Shown here one piece after another: positions 33,022-42,460 of a DNA stretch of 64,000 bases; the first letter of the stretch is position 1, and the number at the start of each line of letters is the position of its first letter. Source of the stretch: Heteroscillospira sp050943935 (GTDB taxonomy: Bacteria; Bacillota; Clostridia; Oscillospirales; Oscillospiraceae). The stretch lies in the NCBI GenBank assembly GCA_050943935.1, contig JBMNQC010000007.1:81092-145091 (forward strand). The letters run 5' to 3'. The notes below the pieces were generated by a model that saw only the letters and a list, made by a program, of their open reading frames with translations, was not told the origin of the DNA and did not search any database. Position numbers and translations under genes: made by a program.

Positions 33022-36000
33022 TTACTTAGCTACGTTTTCCATGTAGCGCTGGAAGATGGTGGCAACCTGAGCGCGGGTGGCGTCGCCGGCGGGGTCAAGC
33101 AGATTCTCGCCAACGCCGTTCACCAGCTTCTCGGAGACGGCCCACTTGACGCCGTCCAGAGCCCAGGAGCTGACCTTCTCATCATCCGCGTAGCCGGTGA
33201 TATCGGCGGAGCCGCTTGCATCGACCTTGGCGAATTTGGCGTAGTTGTAGAGCATGGTAGCCAGCTGCTCGCGGGTGATCTCGGCCTCGGGAGCAAAGGT
33301 AGTGTCGCTCATACCCTTGACAATGCCGTTGTCAGCCGCCCAGATGACTGCGTCGCAGTAGTAGGCGCTGCTCTTAACATCTGCGAAGTGGCTGTCGCCC
33401 TTGACCTCGGGGCTGCCCTCCAGACGGTAGAGCATGGTGACTATCATACCGCGGGTGGTGTTCAGCTCGGGGGCAAACTTGGTGTCGCTCATGCCGTTCA
33501 TGAGCTTGTTCTCATAGACGTACTCCACAGCGTCCTCGGCCCAGTGACCGTCAACGTCGGTGAAGGGCAGTCCGGACTCCTCAGGCTTCTCGGTCTTGTC
33601 GGGGTCGGGATTGATAGAGGGCTTGCTGGCTCCGCCGGAGGAGGAACCGTCCTTGTCAATCTCAACTTCCTCGCCCTTGTAGTACAGGGTGTGGGTCTTG
33701 GGATCCTTGGTGTAGTTCTCAAACCAGTTCTCCCAAGCGTCAAAGCACTCGGAGGGCCAGATGGCGTGGGTCTTGGTGGCAACTTCAACGCCCATGAGCA
33801 TGGGAACATCCTCGGAGGTGCTGTAGGTATACTTGGTGAAGAGACCATGGACGCCAGTCTTTTCAGGAGCCTTGCTGTCATCGTCCATATAGGTGTAGGT
33901 GTTCCACTTCTCAACGGTGTTATACAGGTCGGTGTAGGTGTCGATAGCTTCCTTGCCGCCATCCTCTGTGAAGCCGTTTCTGAAAGTGGTCTCAGCCTCG
34001 CCCATGTAGCAGGCGATGGGAACCAGGCTGGTGGCGTCCTCGGCAGCGTCGTCTATCCAGTAAGCGGAGATGGGAGCGGCAGCGGCGAACAGGTCGGAGA
34101 GCTGTGCCGCGCAGCTCCAGCTCATCATACCGCCGGAGGACTGGCCGCTGGCATAGACGCGGGAGGCGTCGATCTTATAATTCTCGTTGGCGAGCATAAT
34201 GCCGTGGAGCTCCTCGATAAAGTCGATATCGCTGGGAGCGGTAGCGGTGGGCTCGCCGGTGTTCCATGCGGGACGCATATCGGGGAACACCTTGTTGTTG
34301 ATAGCGCGGGGCTTAATGGTGATGGAAGCGGTGGGCATTACGATGATGAAGCCCTTCTCGTCGGCGACAGCAGCCCAACCGGAGCGGTCGGCTATCTCAT
34401 TGGCGGTGCCGCCAGCTCCGTGGAATACGAATACCAGAGGAACTTCCTCGCCGGCATCTTCCTTAGCCTTGGCACTTGCAGGCTCATAGACGTACCACTC
34501 GCGCAGGTAGCCGTCGATTGTAGCGGTTTGATAATCAAAGCCGCGAGCCTCTATCTCGCCGGGGCGGCGGAGAGCGCCGTTGGCGTTGCCGGGATAACGG
34601 TAGGTACCCTCCATGATATTGGTGTATACCTTCTCGGCGTAGGCCTTGTTCGTGGTCTCCTCTACGTTTGCAATCTCGTCAACCACGACGTTGGCGCACC
34701 ACCAGTCGTCGATGATGGTGGGTGTATCCTTGTCGTTGGTCTCCTCGGGGACGTAGAGTGCGTCTGCATAGCTGGGAACGGTTGCGGTATTTTCGCTGTG
34801 GTTGCCCTTCTTGTAGAAGTCGACCATGGTCTTGATATCGGCAGCTTCCATATCCTCGGTGGCAATCCAGATGGGAGTCTGGGAGTCAGCCAGGGACACG
34901 CCGGGGATCTTGGAGTCGGTTTTCTCAAGCTCTGCAACCTGCTCAGCGGTCATACCGGAAGCGCCCACAAGAGCGATGGCGGCCCAGTTCTTGGGATTGT
35001 TCACGCTGTTGTACTGGAGGATATCTGCGGCCTCGCCGTAGGCAATGCCGTACATATTGGACTCGAAGGTGCAGAAGAAGGGACGCTTGCCCACATCCTG
35101 TCTCAGCTGATCCATGTAGGCGTTTTCAGCCTTTATATCCTCGCTCCATTTACCGTTTTCAGGCTCCATCATGACGAGATAGAGGCCCTTCTCATCGGCC
35201 AGCTCCTTCCAGCCGCTGTCAACCATGAACTCATAGGTGTTGACACCGTTGGGAACGCCGATGAAGATGGTGGGCTGGTTGAATACGGAATCTGCAGGGA
35301 CATAGAGCTTGGCATCGCGGTAAGTATCGTCCTCGGTGCCGACCTTTCCGTCCGCGCCTTTGTTTACACTGAAGTCACTATAGTTGTAGTAGCCCTCGAT
35401 GTACTGTCCATAGTAGTCATCCTTCTTGGGATAGTTTGCAATGATGTACTCTACGCTGGGCAGAGCCTTGGGAACTACTTCATCCTCAGCAACTTCGACC
35501 TTCTCGAAGGTCTTCATAACATCATCAGCATTGTTGATGTCGCCGGTCTTTTTCAGGTCGACCTTGTAGTACTCGCCGTTCTTCAGCTCGGCAGCCAGAG
35601 CCTCGGCCTGCTCCTTGGTCATGGCCTCGGTGCGGATGATCTCGCTCCAGCCCTCACCGTGGATGGAGTCCACAGGACCGCTGGGGAAGTTGCCGTTGTT
35701 GGCTGCGCCGTAGACGTTACCGTCGTAGTCGTCCATAACATGGGCGCCTATCTGGACATACCAGGCGTCGGGATCGTGGGTGTTGCCGTCCTTGGCAAAG
35801 GAGAAGCCGTTGTTGAGGTTCTGTCCGGGTACTCCGGTGTAGCCCAGCTCAGCATCAACAGAGCCCACATCCTGGAACACGTTGTAGCCGTGCATGACCA
35901 GGATCTCAACATCCTCGGCTATCTGTATGATGGTCTCGCCGCCGGCATGCTTGTAGGGGCCGTAGGCCTCGATGGTCTCGATCTGATAGTCCTGAACAGC

Positions 36001-38055
36001 GATATCTATAGTAGCGATCTTTTCGCCGTGGACTTCCAGCTCATAGGGAACAACGGTACTCTTAGTAGCATCAGGGCCGGCCTTTTCTTTCCACGCCTTG
36101 GCATACTCTTCATAGAGCAGAGCAGAGGCGCGCTTCTCAAGGAAGTTCACGACCTCTTCCTTACCCTCGTTCAGGAAAGCCAGGAAGGGTTTCTGATCAT
36201 CGGGGAACTGTTCATTGTATCTGAGCATCATCTGATAGGCCTCGCCGAAGGCATACTGGTTGGTATGCTGGGGCAGGTTATAGATGGCGTCGCACTTCTC
36301 GCCGCCCTCGGTGAGCACATTGGGGGCAACGCTCTGCAGATAGCGCAGGGAAGATACAAAGGAGGGGCGCTTGTATCCGCCGGAGAGCTTGGTCAGACCG
36401 TTGATACCATAGCCGCCCATGTAGACGAAATAGATCTCGTCGCCCTTGGCGTAATCGGAGAATTCCTGATCATAAGCCTTGGTATCCTCATTATAGGTGG
36501 CGTTCATTCTTGCGCCGGGCATGCCGCCTTCGCCGACGGTGACAGAGAAGATAACGGAAGCAACGCCCTGGGTGTGGCCGGGGGTGAGTATGGGATACAT
36601 AGAAAGGCCGTTGCCCAGGTCAAGCCAATCTTCCATATCGTACCAGTCGGTAATTATGGAGCGGAAAGGAGCGTCACCGAACATGCCCTGGATGTTGTCA
36701 AAACCATAGACGTCATAGCCCATGGTATCCTCATAAGTCTCATACACGCGGCAGGTGTTGCCGGAGCGGACTATCATTTCCCAGGCATCAAAGGCGTCAC
36801 CGTAGTGGTCGCCGTGTCCGTGGGATACAAGGAGCATATCCAGATCGCGGGGATCTTCACCGACCTCGTCAATGCAGCTCCAATACTGGTATCCGGCCTG
36901 AGTCCAACCGAAGTCGAACATGGCGAGCTGATTGCCGCCCTTGCCGTCGTCGCCGCCCTTGAACAGGTAGTTGTTCACTTCGATATCGCCTACGGTCCAC
37001 ATCTTATTGTCGACCACGGTGATGGGGTTTATGGAAGTGAGAGCCACGGTAATGCCGCGGGGCGAGGGATTGCCCTGAGTGTCTTCAGAGACGTCAGATG
37101 TGATACGCACGCTCTGAGGAATGAGTCCCTTAATAGAAGTCGCATCAGTAGGTGTAGTGAAGTAGTAGATCTCCACGACCTCGGCCGTTTCATACCCGCT
37201 GTAATCCTTGTCGAACACAACGACAGCCTGCCAACGCTCAACGGTGTCATAAATAAGGCCGTTGGTATCGGCTGCGGTCTCGGGAACATCAGCAAGAGCC
37301 TTTTCGGTTGAGACAAAATCATCACCGACTGCATAGACCTTGACATTATCGGCAACATTGTAAGTCTCGTTGAAGACCTCGGTGGTCATGTTGCCATCGC
37401 CAATGCGGATGGTTTTCGCATCGGCATCAACATCGAGAACCCAGCCAGCGGCAACCATGGCGCCGGAAAGTCCGGTCATGGGGCCGGTCTTGCCGGTGCT
37501 GCCGTCATAATCCTTGAAATCGAGGCCGCGGTACTTGACCTCGCTGCCGACCTTGGTCAGATCGCCGCCATACTCAGCGGTGTCAAAGAACAGGCCTTTC
37601 TGAAGAACGCAACGGATATCGATGACTTCATCAGCTTCGTTCTTGACGACTTCGACAAAAGCTCCCTCGGGGCAGCGGGAGACAATGATGTCCGCCTCGC
37701 TGTTGCAGGGGCTTTCTTTACCCGAGAACGGGTCGAAAAGCTTGGCCTCATGATAGGTCATCGCGTTTGCAACGCCGTAGGAGACGTCGCTCTTAAAGAT
37801 AACTTCTTCGTTGCCACCGGCGGGAATGACGCCGATAGTGACATATGTTTTTCCATTTTCCTCAACTTTTTCGGCTGCGGTGGTAACCCAGCCGTAGACG
37901 CTCTCGGCGACCGTCATGTCGCTGACAGGTACGCTTTTCTCCATGCCGGATACGTCGGTAGAGGCCACGGCGCTCATGGGGAGCATACCGAGGGTCAGTA
38001 CAACAACCAGCAGAAGGGCCAGCAGGCGTCTGGATGTAACTGTGTTTGCGTTCAT
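33022..38055 (-). CDS. S-layer-anchored multidomain exoenzyme: MBL-fold + two alpha/beta-hydrolase-like regions + three SLH domains
   Basis: 1677 residues, ATG 38055 after GGAGG. Signal peptide about 1-31. A metallo-beta-lactamase-fold hydrolase region (about 360-700) has the metal motif HGHGDH at 412-417 and TPGHTQG further on. About 930-1180 looks like an alpha/beta-hydrolase core without a clear GxSxG nucleophile. About 1215-1460 resembles polyhydroxybutyrate depolymerase/feruloyl-esterase-type LpqC proteins: FVFHGAGGTANEI, then SGQSSGGMMSW with Ser1306. Three SLH repeats (1496-1677; FTDVDGHWAEDAVEYV, HFADVKSSAYYCDAV) anchor it to the wall polymer. It is an extracellular esterase-type enzyme of unknown substrate, transcribed alone. 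Confidence 0.88.
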   Translation of the reverse strand: MNANTVTSRRLLALLLVVVLTLGMLPMSAVASTDVSGMEKSVPVSDMTVAESVYGWVTTAAEKVEENGKTYVTIGVIPAGGNEEVIFKSDVSYGVANAMTYHEAKLFDPFSGKESPCNSEADIIVSRCPEGAFVEVVKNEADEVIDIRCVLQKGLFFDTAEYGGDLTKVGSEVKYRGLDFKDYDGSTGKTGPMTGLSGAMVAAGWVLDVDADAKTIRIGDGNMTTEVFNETYNVADNVKVYAVGDDFVSTEKALADVPETAADTNGLIYDTVERWQAVVVFDKDYSGYETAEVVEIYYFTTPTDATSIKGLIPQSVRITSDVSEDTQGNPSPRGITVALTSINPITVVDNKMWTVGDIEVNNYLFKGGDDGKGGNQLAMFDFGWTQAGYQYWSCIDEVGEDPRDLDMLLVSHGHGDHYGDAFDAWEMIVRSGNTCRVYETYEDTMGYDVYGFDNIQGMFGDAPFRSIITDWYDMEDWLDLGNGLSMYPILTPGHTQGVASVIFSVTVGEGGMPGARMNATYNEDTKAYDQEFSDYAKGDEIYFVYMGGYGINGLTKLSGGYKRPSFVSSLRYLQSVAPNVLTEGGEKCDAIYNLPQHTNQYAFGEAYQMMLRYNEQFPDDQKPFLAFLNEGKEEVVNFLEKRASALLYEEYAKAWKEKAGPDATKSTVVPYELEVHGEKIATIDIAVQDYQIETIEAYGPYKHAGGETIIQIAEDVEILVMHGYNVFQDVGSVDAELGYTGVPGQNLNNGFSFAKDGNTHDPDAWYVQIGAHVMDDYDGNVYGAANNGNFPSGPVDSIHGEGWSEIIRTEAMTKEQAEALAAELKNGEYYKVDLKKTGDINNADDVMKTFEKVEVAEDEVVPKALPSVEYIIANYPKKDDYYGQYIEGYYNYSDFSVNKGADGKVGTEDDTYRDAKLYVPADSVFNQPTIFIGVPNGVNTYEFMVDSGWKELADEKGLYLVMMEPENGKWSEDIKAENAYMDQLRQDVGKRPFFCTFESNMYGIAYGEAADILQYNSVNNPKNWAAIALVGASGMTAEQVAELEKTDSKIPGVSLADSQTPIWIATEDMEAADIKTMVDFYKKGNHSENTATVPSYADALYVPEETNDKDTPTIIDDWWCANVVVDEIANVEETTNKAYAEKVYTNIMEGTYRYPGNANGALRRPGEIEARGFDYQTATIDGYLREWYVYEPASAKAKEDAGEEVPLVFVFHGAGGTANEIADRSGWAAVADEKGFIIVMPTASITIKPRAINNKVFPDMRPAWNTGEPTATAPSDIDFIEELHGIMLANENYKIDASRVYASGQSSGGMMSWSCAAQLSDLFAAAAPISAYWIDDAAEDATSLVPIACYMGEAETTFRNGFTEDGGKEAIDTYTDLYNTVEKWNTYTYMDDDSKAPEKTGVHGLFTKYTYSTSEDVPMLMGVEVATKTHAIWPSECFDAWENWFENYTKDPKTHTLYYKGEEVEIDKDGSSSGGASKPSINPDPDKTEKPEESGLPFTDVDGHWAEDAVEYVYENKLMNGMSDTKFAPELNTTRGMIVTMLYRLEGSPEVKGDSHFADVKSSAYYCDAVIWAADNGIVKGMSDTTFAPEAEITREQLATMLYNYAKFAKVDASGSADITGYADDEKVSSWALDGVKWAVSEKLVNGVGENLLDPAGDATRAQVATIFQRYMENVAK

Positions 38056-38083
38056 TCTCTTACCTCCAATTAATTTCTCCGTG

Positions 38084-38100
38084 TTTTGTGACTCACAAAA
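38084..38100. promoter_or_regulatory. Dyad in the leader of the SLH surface-protein gene
   Basis: TTTTGTGA-C-TCACAAAA, a 17-base palindrome about 30 bases upstream of the ATG at 38055. Operator or leader hairpin. The spacing does not fit CRP (N6) or Rex (N6) sites. Confidence 0.45.
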
Positions 38101-38447
38101 TCTTTTGTTTTCCCGGCAGCAACGCTCCTCTCCATTTCTATTTATTGTAATTTTACATTTCCAGCCTCTCCAGCGTCAATGCACAGGCTATTGAATCCGC
38201 TTTGAGCTTTTTGCCGCACTTTGCTTTTCATTTCAAAACCGTTGCTTTTATGAAAGCCTCATACCAAAGTGAAAGCGAAATTACCCCCCTGAACCTGCCT
38301 GTCCATCTCAGCGCGCCTATGCTAAATCTATTCATCACCAAAACGTTTTATGCCTGTTTTTAACACAGCTCCTTGCATTTACTGTAGATAACCACAATGT
38401 TTATTGTTTAAATATGTTTCATTATATCGCCCATTTTACTAAAAAGC

Positions 38448-38476
38448 TTGATTTACTTAGAATAGTATGCTAATAT
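38448..38476 (+). promoter_or_regulatory. Promoter of the URO-D/MtaA-family gene
   Basis: TTGATT (38448-38453), 17-base spacer, TAATAT (38471-38476). The remaining gap 38101-38447 is AT-rich and non-coding, with nothing further recognised. Confidence 0.6.
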
Positions 38477-38551
38477 ACAGCCATCAAGCACGTCATTTGC
38501 TCAAGCATATCTTTGTTATATATTACAATATCGAAAGGACGGCATTGGACT

Positions 38552-39577
38552 ATGGATATGTATAACTGGATTGACCGTGTAATTTACGGAGAGAAAAAGC
38601 CCCTGCCCGTACTCACCTACCCCGCAGCTCAGCTCCTGTGCATTACGGTGAAGGAGCTGGTTGAGAGCAGCTCTTATCAGTCCATGGGCATGCGCCTTAT
38701 AGCCGACCGCTACAATATGCCCGCCGCTCTGGCCTATATGGATTTGTCCGTAGAGGCCGAGGCTTTCGGCGCCCACACCGTTTACGGCGTGGATGAGGTC
38801 CCCACCATCATAGGCAAGCTGGTGTCCGGCGAGGAGGACGCCGACAAGCTCGCCGTGCCAGAGGTTGGCGCCGGCCGCACCGGAGTATGCGTGGACACCA
38901 TCCGCAAGGCCTGCAAGCTCATCCACGACCGCCCGGTAATAGCCGGCTGCATTGGCCCCTTCTCCCTGGCTGGGCGGCTTATGAATGTAAACGACATAAT
39001 GGTGAGCTGTTACACAGATCCGGACACCGTACATAAGGTGCTGAAAAAGGCCACCGCTTTCATTATTAAATATATCAAGGCGTTAAAGACCGCAGGAGCC
39101 TCCGGCGTGATGATGGCCGAGCCTCTGGCCGGTCTGCTGTCCCCCGAGCTTATGCAGGAGTTCTCATCCGACTATGTGAAGCGCATCGTCGCCGAGGTGC
39201 AGGACAAACATTTTATAGTCGTGTACCACAACTGCGGCAGCGCCGTGAATCAGCTCACAGACGAGATTATCTCCACCGGCTGCCGGGCATATCACTTCGG
39301 TGAGCGCGCCGACATGGAGCTGATGCTCAGCCGCATCCCCGAAAACTGCCTGGTGATGGGCAATATCAGCCCCTCTGCAGTTTTCAACAACAACACCCCC
39401 GAGGAGATGCGCCGCGCCGTGATACGCCTGCTGGATAAATGCGCCGGACACCCCAACTTTATTCTCTCCTCCGGCTGCGATATCCCGCCCTACACCGATT
39501 TCGACAACGTGGATATGTTCTTCCAAACCGCCGCCGACTTCGCCTACCGCCAGCAGCTCTGGGATATAATCGCCTAG
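38552..39577 (+). CDS. Uroporphyrinogen decarboxylase / MtaA-type methyltransferase family protein
   Basis: 341 residues from ATG 38552; GAAAGGA is 12-13 bases upstream. TIM-barrel of the URO-D family: VIAGCIGPFSLAGRLM, GVMMAEPLAGLLSPELMQEF, FIVVYHNCGSAVNQL and the C-terminal NFILSSGCDIPPYTDFDNVD. The His-x-Cys in YHNCG and the Cys in SSGCDIPP match the zinc ligands of MtaA/MtbA/CmuA methylcobamide:CoM-type methyltransferases rather than haem biosynthesis. No corrinoid protein or partner methyltransferase is in the window. It stands alone, followed by a strong terminator and a relic of a second family member. Confidence 0.85.
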   Translation: MDMYNWIDRVIYGEKKPLPVLTYPAAQLLCITVKELVESSSYQSMGMRLIADRYNMPAALAYMDLSVEAEAFGAHTVYGVDEVPTIIGKLVSGEEDADKLAVPEVGAGRTGVCVDTIRKACKLIHDRPVIAGCIGPFSLAGRLMNVNDIMVSCYTDPDTVHKVLKKATAFIIKYIKALKTAGASGVMMAEPLAGLLSPELMQEFSSDYVKRIVAEVQDKHFIVVYHNCGSAVNQLTDEIISTGCRAYHFGERADMELMLSRIPENCLVMGNISPSAVFNNNTPEEMRRAVIRLLDKCAGHPNFILSSGCDIPPYTDFDNVDMFFQTAADFAYRQQLWDIIA

Positions 39578-39665
39578 CGCGGCTAACAGCAGAAAGGCCG
39601 GTTCGCCGGCAAGCATATTGCAAGCAGCTCAAAAGCAGCGAACAACACCATATAAGGCAACAAAT

Positions 39666-39704
39666 AACGGCAGACACCCGCAAAATGCGGGTGTCTGCCG
39701 TTTT
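39666..39704. terminator. Terminator after the URO-D/MtaA-family gene
   Basis: AACGGCAGACACCCGCA / TGCGGGTGTCTGCCGTT around AAA, then TTG. It stands between the plus-strand gene and the minus-strand relic. Confidence 0.88.
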
Positions 39705-39725
39705 GTGCTGAATAAGTATTTTTTG

Positions 39726-39938
39726 TCAGACTTCTATGCCCTCAAAATCCCTGACGGTCCTGAGTATCTCCTGGAGATTTTCGTTCTTCACCCGGCATGG
39801 GATGGCGCACTCGGGGGACATGAGCTTCACGCCGTTCTCCAGCAGGTGGATAACATTGTTCCGCACGTCCCCGGTGGTGCCCTCCAGCAGCACGTGGGGT
39901 TGTTGATGCCGCCGGTGAGAATATTTTCGTGCAACTAG
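39726..39938 (-). pseudogene. C-terminal relic of a URO-D/MtaA-family gene
   Basis: Read on the minus strand, the sequence gives HENILTGGINNP, then after a one-base frameshift in a C run HVLLEGTTGDVRNNVIHLLENG and KLMSPECAIPCRV, ending at TGA 39728-39726. This is the C-terminal layout of URO-D/MtaA proteins (GN/GG-I-x-P, GT-x-x-DV, the SPECAIP zinc-ligand Cys). An in-frame TAG stands directly before HENIL, and no 5' portion is recognisable. It is a truncated, frameshifted pseudogene, convergent to the intact family member at 38552. Confidence 0.75.
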
Positions 39939-40078
39939 AATATAGCTAGTCTATGCCACAAAGCAACAGTTCCGCCTCATAACCAGACCTCTTTTTTATT
40001 AGGGTCATCTTGTAGATAACTTAAAAACAGAAGGTAATTTCATCACCATCGGAGTCTTGTATACTTGCTCCTATTGGA

Positions 40079-40714
40079 CTAATCTGTTTTGTCATCCCAC
40101 ACCCAGTGAGAACTCAGAAGCTTTTCCAATAGGGGCACATTTTTTTCCTGAATGGCAACTAAAATATTACGGTGACCACTATTGGAGTTTTTAAGCATCT
40201 CATACTGCTGATTCTTGTTCGTCCCAAAGTGCGTCTGTCGGGGGTATTGTTTTTTTATAGACGCAATGGCATCTATTAGGACTGGATTTTCTGTTTTTTC
40301 AACGCAATAATTATGGAATGATTCCTGGTTTTCTACATATCTGGCATACTCTTTTAAGTTGATAGCAATATCCATGAGATCAATAAGATTTGACATCTTA
40401 GCATAATCATAGTCATTCAGCCTGTCTATTACCATGCGAACGGCAAACGTCTCCAAACAAGCAAGCACAGAATATGCCTGACGAAGCTCCTTTATATCAT
40501 GCCTGCGGACAAAGAAACCTTTTCTTGGGATAAACTCCAGCACACGGTCGGCAGATAACATCAGCAGCGCTTCACGGATCGGTGTGCGGCTGGTGCCTAT
40601 TTCTTTAATGAGTACTGTTTCGTCTAACTTTTCACCTTCCGCCAGTTCGCCAAGCTTAATCTTTTCTATAATGTGATCATATACTTGATCAGCCAATGAT
40701 TTAGCTTTTGCCAT
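40079..40714 (-). CDS. GntR family regulator (FCD-type) of the amino-acid fermentation block
   Basis: 211 residues from ATG 40714, with AAGGAG 9 bases upstream; an ATG 21 bases earlier lacks a site. Winged helix: QVYDHIIEKIKLGELAEGEKL, ETVLIKEIGTSRTPIREALLML, RVLEFIPRKGFFVRRHD. The FCD-type domain follows (LETFAVRMVIDRL; NQESFHNYCVEKTENPVLID). The gene is divergent from the MFS transporter and its downstream catabolic genes. Their control regions share repeated AAATATATT elements next to TTGACA, so it is the likely regulator of both promoters. Effector unknown, probably an organic acid. Confidence 0.87.
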   Translation of the reverse strand: MAKAKSLADQVYDHIIEKIKLGELAEGEKLDETVLIKEIGTSRTPIREALLMLSADRVLEFIPRKGFFVRRHDIKELRQAYSVLACLETFAVRMVIDRLNDYDYAKMSNLIDLMDIAINLKEYARYVENQESFHNYCVEKTENPVLIDAIASIKKQYPRQTHFGTNKNQQYEMLKNSNSGHRNILVAIQEKNVPLLEKLLSSHWVWDDKTD

Positions 40715-40769
40715 AAATATATTCTCCTTATACATTGGTATGGTCTATTAATTAGTTGTAATTGTATAT

Positions 40770-40797
40770 ATTATAGCAGAAAAAATATATAAGTCAA
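40770..40797 (-). promoter_or_regulatory. Promoter of the GntR gene at 40079
   Basis: On the minus strand TTGACT, 16-base spacer, extended -10 TGC-TATAAT (40775-40770). Confidence 0.65.
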
Positions 40798-40825
40798 CAA
40801 AACAACTTTGCTAATAATTAAACAT

Positions 40826-40876
40826 AAATATATTTTATGCAAATATATTGACAAAATGTGCCATAGGTTCTATTAT
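40826..40876 (+). promoter_or_regulatory. Promoter and repeat operator of the MFS transporter gene
   Basis: TTGACA (40848-40853), 17-base spacer, TATTAT (40871-40876). AAATATATT occurs at 40826-40834 and 40841-40849, the second overlapping the -35 box. AAATATATTGACAAA is repeated exactly upstream of the dehydrogenase gene at 45462. Confidence 0.7.
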
Positions 40877-41042
40877 ATATTTAGTACTCATTTATACACC
40901 TATTCCGGGCGTAATATTGTATATTCTGTCAATAATCTGAAAGGAGTATGAGAACACAGAAAGTATACGTTACTATTCCACTCCCCTGTAAAGTCTGTTC
41001 TTAACACATCAGGACCCCAAAAAGAAGAAGGAGGCGCAATCA

Positions 41043-42314
41043 ATGAAAGAAAATGTCAATAAGTTTAAACTCTATGCTACTCTGTTCTCCCTGGGCATTG
41101 CGGGTGGCGCAATATTTATCATCCCGTATATTAAATTTGTTTTCTATGATTTACAAATAGAAGTAACTGGCATGACCAACACCCAGTCCGCTCTGCTTCT
41201 CACAATTTACGCTGTTGTATCAATGGCTGCCGGCGTCCCCTTTGGTATATTCTGTGATAAGATCAATTCCAAGAAAGGGCTTATTCTATCTTTGCTGCTC
41301 ACCACAGCTCTCACCGCAATATATGCTTACACCAACACTTCTTACATAGTATCCGTACTTATCTGGGCTGCCCTGTCTGTCACCACCATGTGTATCTACT
41401 GGCCCATTTTCTCTAAGGTTTTGAATATCATTGGAAACAAAACCGGCGATGCAGGACGCTCTGGTATGGCTTTCGGCTGGTACTACGCTTTCAACGGAAT
41501 CGGTGCTGCTATCATGCAGTCTATCTGTCTATGGATTTCTACCCAATTTGAAAACCCGGTCACCAGTTTTCGTGCAGCCATCATGTTTACTGCTGGGTGC
41601 ACAGTATTCGCTTCCATCTTGATTTACTTTCTTTTCGACGACGAGCTTACTACCTCCAACGAGGCGCCTGCCGTCGTTGAAAAGAAAGGTACAGATTGGT
41701 CTCAGCTCGGCGAAATTATGAAGAACCCCTATGTTTGGTATATGCTTGTTATCTGCTTCGTTGGATACTGTATGTACAGCATGGCTTCTTACTTTACCCC
41801 ATATCTTACCGCTGTGGTTGGCGCTTCCGCGGCTGAGTCCGGAGTGTTTGCTATCATTCGCACCTATATCTTCCTGATTTTGGCCCTGGTCGGCGGTACT
41901 TGTGCCGACAAGATTTTTAAGAGCACTACTAAGTGGATTATGATTGTTTTTATTACAACTGCTGCTCTTATTATCGGCTTGTTCTTTATTCCGGCAGGCG
42001 CAAATCCTCTGTTTGTTGGCTTCTATACTCTGCTCCCCTCTGCAATGGTTCAGATGTCCTATCCGCTCAAGTACGCTGTTATCGGTGAGATTGGAATCAG
42101 CCAGCGTCTTCTTGCTACTACCACAGCCATTGCAGCAATTGCTGGCTCTGCGGCCGATTTGATTGTTGGACCAGTTGTCGGATATCTGTTGGACACTATT
42201 GGTAATACCGCTTATTATGTTCTGTTCGCATTCCTGGCTACCGCCCTGCTGGCTGGCGCTCTCTGTTGCGCTCTTATTGTCAAGAAACAGAAGCCGGTTG
42301 ACTCGACAAAATAA
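41043..42314 (+). CDS. Major facilitator superfamily transporter (OFA-like)
   Basis: 423 residues, 12 predicted membrane helices, ATG with GGAGG 8 bases upstream. The MFS motif between helices 2 and 3 is GVPFGIFCDKINSKKGLIL, and the pattern of the two halves separated by a cytoplasmic loop (about 200-225, DDELTTSNEAPAVVEKKGTDW) fits the oxalate/formate antiporter-like branch. It would exchange or import a small organic or amino acid. First gene of the block controlled by the divergent GntR, with a long stem (42350-42385) after it. Confidence 0.88.
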   Translation: MKENVNKFKLYATLFSLGIAGGAIFIIPYIKFVFYDLQIEVTGMTNTQSALLLTIYAVVSMAAGVPFGIFCDKINSKKGLILSLLLTTALTAIYAYTNTSYIVSVLIWAALSVTTMCIYWPIFSKVLNIIGNKTGDAGRSGMAFGWYYAFNGIGAAIMQSICLWISTQFENPVTSFRAAIMFTAGCTVFASILIYFLFDDELTTSNEAPAVVEKKGTDWSQLGEIMKNPYVWYMLVICFVGYCMYSMASYFTPYLTAVVGASAAESGVFAIIRTYIFLILALVGGTCADKIFKSTTKWIMIVFITTAALIIGLFFIPAGANPLFVGFYTLLPSAMVQMSYPLKYAVIGEIGISQRLLATTTAIAAIAGSAADLIVGPVVGYLLDTIGNTAYYVLFAFLATALLAGALCCALIVKKQKPVDSTK

Positions 42315-42349
42315 GACATAAGTCTGATTTATTCTCCTCTATCTAACTG

Positions 42350-42385
42350 GAGCAAGGGAGTCCAAACGCGCAATCTCCCTTGCTC
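42350..42385 (+). terminator. Stem-loop after the MFS gene
   Basis: GAGCAAGGGAG / CTCCCTTGCTC with a 14-base loop and no T tract. A processing or partial-termination stem rather than a classic terminator. Confidence 0.5.
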
Positions 42386-42460
42386 TGGCGAAGATTGCTG
42401 TAGCCCATTACCACAAAATGCAGTCTGAAGTATGCAGAACGTTTTTAACAGGAGAAACTA

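Noticed and set aside
33388..37311. A 1307-codon open frame antisense to the SLH surface-protein gene
   Set aside because: The opposite strand encodes a protein with signal peptide, catalytic motifs and SLH domains. The antisense frame has no ribosome binding site or recognisable domain and is a by-product of the gene's codon use.
39618..39938. A 106-codon plus-strand frame
   Set aside because: The minus strand of this stretch gives a recognisable URO-D/MtaA C-terminus; the plus-strand translation has no support.
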